Assembly: GCA_030453435.1 (NCBI GenBank)
Contig: JAKDKI010000050.1
Span: 1-10,995 of the forward strand
Direction: 5' to 3'
DNA from: Kocuria sp.
Lineage (GTDB): Bacteria; Actinomycetota; Actinomycetes; Actinomycetales; Micrococcaceae
DNA: 10,995 nt
A program made the translations under genes and the position numbers. Below the pieces are notes generated by a model, which was given only the letters and a program-made list of their open reading frames with translations, was not told the origin of the DNA and ran no database searches. Below, one piece after another: positions 6,986-10,995 of this stretch. How positions within the stretch are numbered: the first letter of the stretch is position 1; each line of letters begins with the position of its first letter.

Positions 6986-7032
6986 GGGCCCAGTCTAAGG
7001 CGTCTGTCCAGCCCCCTTAGAGTAGGGACATG
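6983..7032. promoter_or_regulatory. Mirror-image divergent promoter region for the two Moco operons
   Basis: The 44 bases between the two ATGs carry an imperfect inverted repeat. Reading toward moaA the sequence is CCTTAGACTGGGCCCATG, and toward the second moeA it is CCTTAGAGTAGGGACATG. Both are 18 bases long and 14 of the positions are identical. Each half has a TAnnnT -10 box (TAGACT 6997–6992; TAGAGT 7018–7023) exactly 6 bases before the ATG. In mycobacteria and related organisms that spacing puts the start of transcription at the A of the start codon. The -35 zones overlap and lack a TTGACA match. No adequate ribosome binding site precedes either ATG. The dyad (TCTAAGG 6994–7000 / CCTTAGA 7015–7021) could also be a regulator site. 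Confidence 0.65.
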
Positions 7033-8325
7033 AGCCGCAGTATCGAAGAGCACGCAGCGTCAGTTCGGGCCACGATCGCCCGCGGGTACGACGCCGCCAC
7101 GGCTGGTCTCGAGCTTCCGCTGGCCCGCGCGCGCGGGGCCGTTCTAGCGCGCGATCTGTTGGCCCCGATTTCGCTGCCTACCTTCACGAATTCGCAAATG
7201 GACGGGTTTGCCGTGCGCACAGCGGATCTTCGTGCAACGGGGGACGAGGCATTCACGCTGCCGGTTTCGGCAACGCAGGCTGCCGGGGCCCCACCGACCA
7301 CTCTCGCCCCGGGTACCGCCGTGGCGGTCATGACCGGCGCTGCCCTGCCCGCAGGTGCCGATGCGGTGGTCCCCGTGGAGCGGGTGAGTCCCTCTTCCTT
7401 CGACACCGATCGCATCACCATCACGAGGGAGAGCGCGGCCGGCGTGCTCCCCGGAACATACGTGCGAGCGCAGGGTAGCGACGTCGAACGGGGGTCTGTC
7501 GCTCTGTCCGCGGGTACCGTCCTGGGCGCTGCAGCGCTGGGGGCGTGCGCCGCACTCGGTCTGGACGGCGCAGCCACGGTGAGTGTGCGTCAAGGCCCCT
7601 CGGTTCTGGTGGTCACCGGTGGCGATGAAGTACTCACGGCCGGGCAGCCGCTGAAACCGGGAGCCATTTACGACGCCAATGGGCCTCTGCTCGAATCGTG
7701 GCTCGAGGAAGCGGGCGCTTCCGCAGTGACCACACTCAGCGTCACGGATGCCCCGGATGAATTCTCACGGCGACTGAGAGCGGCCGTGGACGGTGAAGCT
7801 CCACACTTGATCGTGACGAGCGGGGGGATCAGCGCCGGTGCCTTCGAGGTGGTGCGATTGGCCTTGGAACGTGAAGCGCAGATGTGGTTCGGTCACGTGG
7901 CCATGCAGCCGGGCGGACCTCAGGGCTGCGGCCACTACCGGGGCGTGCCGGTGGTCTGTTTACCCGGGAACCCGGTCAGCAGCTGGGTGTCGTGCGAGAT
8001 GTTCCTGCGACCGGCGCTCGCCCAGGTGTGGGGGTCCTGCGTTCCACCACGCTGGGCCTCCGCGGTCCTCACCGACCCGGTGCGTGGCCTGACCGGCCGC
8101 AGCCAGCTGCGGCGTGGCCTGCTTGAAGCGGGCGACGACGCCGCTCGGGAACCTGCGGTGCGCTGCGTCGGGGGAGCGTCGTCGCACCTGCTGATGTCAG
8201 CCGCACGCGCTAGCGTGTTGCTTCGGATCCCCGCGGGAGATCAGGAGTTCCCGGCGGGGACACGCGTGGACATTCTGCCCGTCAGCGGCGGGACGATCAT
8301 CGGACAGGAGACGGCCAATGAGTGA
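7030..8325 (+). CDS. moeA: Molybdopterin molybdenumtransferase MoeA, canonical-type paralog
   Basis: This is the second MoeA of the window, 431 residues, with all MoeA segments in order. They are NSQMDGFAV (54–62), [23 protein letters not shown] (95–117), VLVVTGGDE (192–200), [11 protein letters not shown] (211–221), the [13 protein letters not shown] block (263–275) and [10 protein letters not shown] (310–319). In the fifth block Glu stands where E. coli has a catalytic Asp, as is common in actinobacterial MoeA (GGxSAGAxEVV). It inserts molybdate into MPT-AMP made by MogA. The ATG at 7030 is preceded by TAGAGT and only a poor GGGA, so a leaderless mRNA is likely. Its end overlaps moaC by 8 bases (ATGAGTGA). 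With the paralog at 4344 it may serve different metals or target enzymes; this is not shown by the sequence. Confidence 0.94.
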   Translation: MSRSIEEHAASVRATIARGYDAATAGLELPLARARGAVLARDLLAPISLPTFTNSQMDGFAVRTADLRATGDEAFTLPVSATQAAGAPPTTLAPGTAVAVMTGAALPAGADAVVPVERVSPSSFDTDRITITRESAAGVLPGTYVRAQGSDVERGSVALSAGTVLGAAALGACAALGLDGAATVSVRQGPSVLVVTGGDEVLTAGQPLKPGAIYDANGPLLESWLEEAGASAVTTLSVTDAPDEFSRRLRAAVDGEAPHLIVTSGGISAGAFEVVRLALEREAQMWFGHVAMQPGGPQGCGHYRGVPVVCLPGNPVSSWVSCEMFLRPALAQVWGSCVPPRWASAVLTDPVRGLTGRSQLRRGLLEAGDDAAREPAVRCVGGASSHLLMSAARASVLLRIPAGDQEFPAGTRVDILPVSGGTIIGQETANE

Positions 8326-8800
8326 CAACCAAGACCGGTTGACGCATGTGCGCGAGGACGGCACGGCGCACATGGTGGATGTGAGCGAGAAAGCCGTGAC
8401 CTCCCGGGAAGCCACGGCAGTGGCGGAAGTCATCACCCGCGCGGACGTGGTGGAGCTCCTGTCCAGTGGCGATCTTCCCAAGGGAGATGCCCTGGCCGTG
8501 GCACGAATTGCGGGCATCATGGCCGCCAAACGCACCCCCGACCTGATTCCGCTGTGCCACCCGTTGCCGCTGTCCAAGGTCACGGTGGATCTGGTCCCGG
8601 GACAGGACCGGGTGCACATCAGCGCCACGGTCAAGACCCGAGGGGTCACCGGTGTCGAAATGGAAGCGTTGACGGCCGCCAGCGTAGCGGGCCTCACGCT
8701 GTACGACATGATCAAGGCCGTGGACAAAGCAGCCCGGATCACGGGTGTGCAGGTCGTGGCCAAGTCCGGCGGCAAGAGCGGCGATTGGAGCAGACAGTGA
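8318..8800 (+). CDS. moaC: Cyclic pyranopterin monophosphate synthase MoaC
   Basis: MoaC converts MoaA's 3',8-cyclo-GTP into cyclic pyranopterin monophosphate, working as a hexamer. The 160-residue length is normal. Diagnostic segments are [16 protein letters not shown] (8–23), [20 protein letters not shown] (54–73), [11 protein letters not shown] (78–88), [11 protein letters not shown] (112–122) and [11 protein letters not shown] (128–138). The catalytic-type Lys56, His81, Asp130 and Lys133 are all present. The ATG overlaps the moeA stop by 8 bases, and AGGAG (8306–8310) lies 7 bases upstream. Its own stop overlaps the next gene's GTG by 4 bases (GTGA). This makes a tightly packed, probably translationally coupled operon. 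Confidence 0.97.
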   Translation: MSDNQDRLTHVREDGTAHMVDVSEKAVTSREATAVAEVITRADVVELLSSGDLPKGDALAVARIAGIMAAKRTPDLIPLCHPLPLSKVTVDLVPGQDRVHISATVKTRGVTGVEMEALTAASVAGLTLYDMIKAVDKAARITGVQVVAKSGGKSGDWSRQ

Positions 8801-9942
8801 TTGAGACGCGCGCGGCCAAGGACCACGGATCGCACCGGGACGAATCTCACGGACTGCACCTGAGAGGCCGCCGCGCCGTGGTGATGATCGTGTCCTCATC
8901 CGCAGCACGCGGCGAGGCCCAAGACCTGTGCGGTCCTGTTCTGCACGAATGGCTGACCGGATTGGGCCTCACCGTGGACCCCGTTCGGGTGATCCCGGAT
9001 GGTCCGCAGGTCGAGGAAACCCTGCGGGAACTCACGGAACGCACACCGCAGGCCGAACGCCCCAGATTTATTGTGACCAGTGGTGGCACCGGATTGAACT
9101 CGGATGACGTCACCCCGGAGACAACCGCGCGAATCCTGGAGCGTGAATCACCGGGAATCATGCATGCCCTGTGGGCCAAGGGGCTCGAGAAGACTCCTAC
9201 GGCAGTGATGAGCCGCGGCGTGGCCGGGCACACGGGTATGACGTTCGTCGTAAATCTGCCCGGCTCCAAGGGCGGTGTGAAGGACGGTATCTCGGTACTC
9301 GAACCGTTGTTGGACCACATCAGCGCCCAGCTGGAAGACGTACACGGGCACGGTGAGGTTCGCGGTGCGGAGGCTGAACGGGGAGCCGGTCGCGGAGTTG
9401 ACCAAGTGACCACCAGCACGGTCGACGCCGGAACAAACCGGGGAACCGGAGACGGAGCCTTTGGGGGAGCCGAGCGCACACCGGACGGCCACGCAGAACG
9501 CGCGCCCTCGGCGTCGTCGTGCGTACTGCATGCACGGGTGAGTCAGGAGCCCTTGGACTCGGCCCGTGCCCAGGCCGCCGTGATGGCGGCCGATTGTGGT
9601 GCCGTGGTGGGCTTCAGCGGCATGATTCGAGATCACGACGGCGGCCGATCGGGCGTCACCGGACTCGAATACAGTGCTCACCCTGATGCGAATGCCGTGA
9701 TCGCGGCGGTCGCGGAGGAAATCGCCGAGGAGTATCCGGGGGTGCGGATCTGGACCGAGCACCGGATCGGAGCCCTGAGGGTGGGCGACAGCGCCCTGGA
9801 AGCGGCGGTGGCCTCGGCTCACCGCAAGGAAGCCTTTGCCGCGTGCGACGCGCTGGTGGATCGCATCAAATTGCGTGTGCCCATTTGGAAACGCCAGACC
9901 TACACGGACGGAACCCACTCCTGGGTCGGGCTGGACGGATAA
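8797..9942 (+). CDS. mogA-moaE: MogA–MoaE in one open frame: molybdopterin adenylyltransferase joined to molybdopterin synthase large subunit
   Basis: The frame encodes 381 residues. Residues about 25–182 are a MogA/MoaB domain, which adenylylates molybdopterin. It shows [28 protein letters not shown] (94–108) and [11 protein letters not shown]. Residues about 240–381 are MoaE, the large subunit that works with MoaD. It shows [14 protein letters not shown] (270–283), [11 protein letters not shown] and [11 protein letters not shown] (357–367), with both conserved lysines (358, 365). The low-complexity linker (about 183–239) is suspicious. Bases 9332–9406 look coding in the next frame, which ends in TGA at 9407–9409 overlapping an in-frame GTG at 9406. 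The start GTG at 8797 has TTGGAG 6 bases upstream and overlaps moaC. Both domain calls are firm. Whether one fused protein or two proteins are made is open. Confidence 0.85.
   Translation: MIETRAAKDHGSHRDESHGLHLRGRRAVVMIVSSSAARGEAQDLCGPVLHEWLTGLGLTVDPVRVIPDGPQVEETLRELTERTPQAERPRFIVTSGGTGLNSDDVTPETTARILERESPGIMHALWAKGLEKTPTAVMSRGVAGHTGMTFVVNLPGSKGGVKDGISVLEPLLDHISAQLEDVHGHGEVRGAEAERGAGRGVDQVTTSTVDAGTNRGTGDGAFGGAERTPDGHAERAPSASSCVLHARVSQEPLDSARAQAAVMAADCGAVVGFSGMIRDHDGGRSGVTGLEYSAHPDANAVIAAVAEEIAEEYPGVRIWTEHRIGALRVGDSALEAAVASAHRKEAFAACDALVDRIKLRVPIWKRQTYTDGTHSWVGLDG
9392..9408 (+). promoter_or_regulatory. Possible internal ribosome binding site and GTG start for separate MoaE
   Basis: GCGGAG (9392–9397) lies 8 bases before an in-frame GTG at 9406 (codon 204 of the fused frame). 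Starting there would give a 178-residue MoaE with an extended N-terminus beginning MTTSTVDAG. The GTG overlaps a TGA in the +1 frame (GTGA), the same junction seen between moaC and mogA. It would be the normal gene boundary if the mogA frame is shifted a little upstream. Confidence 0.4.
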
Positions 9943-9948
9943 CTCCAC

Positions 9949-10782
9949 ATGGTCAGCAGAATAGTGGTCCCGACTCGGGTGCGGAGGCTGTCGGCGGACG
10001 GTGAGGAATTCACCGGCCCGGACAAGCTCGCGGGCGAAGAACCCCTGGAGATCCGGATCAACGGCGAACAGTTCACCGTGACCATGAGGACTCCCGGACA
10101 CGATTTCGAGCTGGTCCCCGGATACCTACTGAGTGAAGCCGTGGTCCAGCAGATGGAGCACATTGCGGGGATGGACTACAGCTCCGGGGTGGATCAGGAC
10201 GGGCACCGTACCTACAACGTGATTGATGTGAGACTTGCCCCGGGTGCGCGGGGCCCCAAGAAGGGCACCACACGTAACGTCTACACCTCATCATCGTGCG
10301 GCGTGTGCGGGACCTCTTCCATGGAAGAAATCGTCAAGCCCAGTTCGTACCCGCTGCCGCCGGTGCGTCCGGTCATGAGGGCGCAGCGCCTTGTGCAGTT
10401 GCCCGATGAACTGCGCGAGCAGCAGAGAGTCTTCGATGCGACCGGCGGGGTCCACGCTGCGGGATTGTTCCTGGACTCATCAGCCGAGCCGCTCGTGGTC
10501 CGGGAGGACGTGGGGCGTCATAACGCAGTGGACAAAGTCATCGGCTGGGCCATGCACCAGGACCGGCTTCCGCTCAACGACTGCGTGCTGCAGGTGTCCG
10601 CGCGTGCCTCGTTCGAACTCGTCAGCAAGGCAGCGATGGCCGGCATCCCGGTGCTCTCGGCAGTCAGCGCGCCCTCGGCGCTCGCGGTGAAGCACGGCCG
10701 TGAGCACGGTGTGACCGTGGTGGGTTTCAACCGCCGGGGAACGTGCAACGTGTACACGCACCCGGAACGAATCACGGAGTAG
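9949..10782 (+). CDS. fdhD: Formate dehydrogenase maturation sulfurtransferase FdhD
   Basis: FdhD takes sulfur from a cysteine desulfurase and passes it to the Mo-bis-MGD cofactor of formate dehydrogenase, which is inactive without it. The 277-residue product has the key CxxC pair in SSSCGVCG (Cys117, Cys120). It also has EEPLEIRING (30–39), TPGHDFELVPGYLLSE, TGGVHAAGLF (165–174), REDVGRHNAVDKVIG (185–199) and GFNRRGTCNVYTHP (259–272). The ATG at 9949 follows the moaE stop by 6 bases; upstream GGACGGA (9934–9940) is a modest ribosome binding site. It is the last gene of the rightward Moco operon. It implies a molybdenum formate dehydrogenase elsewhere in the genome, since none is encoded here. 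Confidence 0.96.
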   Translation: MVSRIVVPTRVRRLSADGEEFTGPDKLAGEEPLEIRINGEQFTVTMRTPGHDFELVPGYLLSEAVVQQMEHIAGMDYSSGVDQDGHRTYNVIDVRLAPGARGPKKGTTRNVYTSSSCGVCGTSSMEEIVKPSSYPLPPVRPVMRAQRLVQLPDELREQQRVFDATGGVHAAGLFLDSSAEPLVVREDVGRHNAVDKVIGWAMHQDRLPLNDCVLQVSARASFELVSKAAMAGIPVLSAVSAPSALAVKHGREHGVTVVGFNRRGTCNVYTHPERITE

Positions 10783-10834
10783 CCAAGCGCCGCGCCATGA
10801 GAAAGATCGACGACTGAACGGGTGCGCCCACGAT

Positions 10835-10864
10835 TTGGCACGGTTCAAATCCTTCGGGTACATT
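10835..10864 (+). promoter_or_regulatory. Promoter of the downstream rplJ (L10) transcript
   Basis: TTGGCA (10835–10840) and TACATT (10859–10864) are separated by 18 bases, the best promoter match in the window. Transcription would start near 10871, at the beginning of the L10 leader-like sequence. The 50 bases between fdhD and this promoter show no convincing terminator, only a short GGG/CCC stem. Confidence 0.65.
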
Positions 10865-10870
10865 AGTGCG

Positions 10871-10995
10871 TACCTAAGACCGCCGGTCATCACGCATGCG
10901 CGAGCACGCGGGATCGAAGAGTTCTCCGGAGACGGAGAGCGGCCAGCGCAGGTGAACCAGCACGAATCTTTTCAACAGCGTCTCGCGGTGTGAAC
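10871..10995 (+). ncRNA. Ribosomal protein L10 (rplJ) leader, cut by the window end
   Basis: The region has no open frame but resembles actinobacterial rplJ leaders. It begins TACCTAAGACCGCCGGTC and later has AGCGCAGGTGAACC (10955–10968), blocks I know from that family. Stems visible by eye are GACC/GGTC (10878–10888), CGCG/CGCG (10899–10910) and TCTCCG (10923–10928)/CGGAGA (10933–10938) closed by a GAGA tetraloop. In known cases the L10–L7/L12 complex binds this RNA and represses its own synthesis. rplJ should start shortly after the right edge. Confidence 0.7.

Noticed and set aside
8554..8796. Upstream extension of the mogA frame over moaC
   Set aside because: It overlaps conserved MoaC sequence in another frame. 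The GTG at 8797 has a good ribosome binding site and a GTGA junction.
9148..10101. Long minus-strand open frame opposite mogA/moaE and fdhD (317 codons)
   Set aside because: Both sense genes show clear family motifs across the region. The antisense product shows none.
1..10995. CRISPR arrays, insertion sequences, integrases or attachment-site repeats
   Set aside because: No regularly spaced repeats, transposase-like products or duplicated tRNA ends were seen anywhere in the window.

Overview
The window comes from the chromosome of a high-GC Gram-positive bacterium. It is most probably a member of the Micrococcales and close to the Micrococcaceae. This is judged from the strongly G/C-biased third codon positions, the long acidic N-terminal extension of NusG, the gene order tRNA-Trp–secE–nusG–rplK–rplA, and TAnnnT-type promoters placed so that mRNAs would be leaderless. 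Genus cannot be settled by eye.

Left part (1–3002): the start of a leftward gene, probably a PLP-dependent aspartate-type aminotransferase, runs off the left edge. It is followed by the rightward translation block: tRNA-Trp (CCA anticodon), secE (Sec translocase), nusG (transcription elongation/antitermination), rplK (L11) and rplA (L1). A strong hairpin after rplA closes this unit. Hairpins also lie between nusG and rplK, where two pairings of the rplK leader exclude each other.

Middle (3000–4330): a 384-residue tandem-GNAT acetyltransferase, preceded by a perfect 8-bp inverted repeat directly before its ribosome binding site. It ends convergently with the first molybdenum-cofactor operon.

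Right part (4344–10782): two divergent operons for molybdenum cofactor (Moco) synthesis share a 44-bp control region. Leftward: moaA–moaD–moeA (first paralog). Rightward: moeA (second paralog)–moaC–mogA/moaE (one open frame)–fdhD. Together they cover GTP to cyclic pyranopterin (MoaA, MoaC), molybdopterin synthase (MoaD, MoaE), adenylation (MogA), Mo insertion (MoeA, twice) and the sulfur-transfer maturation factor for formate dehydrogenase (FdhD). Not present are a MoaD-activating enzyme (MoeB/MoeZ), MobA, and any molybdoenzyme structural gene. Most gene junctions overlap by 4–8 bases, which suggests translational coupling. The shared control region is a near mirror image, with a TAGA[CG]T box 6 bases before each ATG, so both operons are probably leaderless.

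Right end (10835–10995): a good promoter followed by sequence that looks like the ribosomal protein L10 (rplJ) leader. rplJ should therefore start just beyond the window, and the GNAT gene and the Moco/FdhD genes sit between rplKA and rplJL. The most interesting points are the mirror-image leaderless promoter pair, this placement inside the ribosomal-protein region, the two unlike MoeA paralogs, and the mogA–moaE junction. At that junction a 75-base stretch looks coding in a different frame and ends at a possible internal start for moaE.
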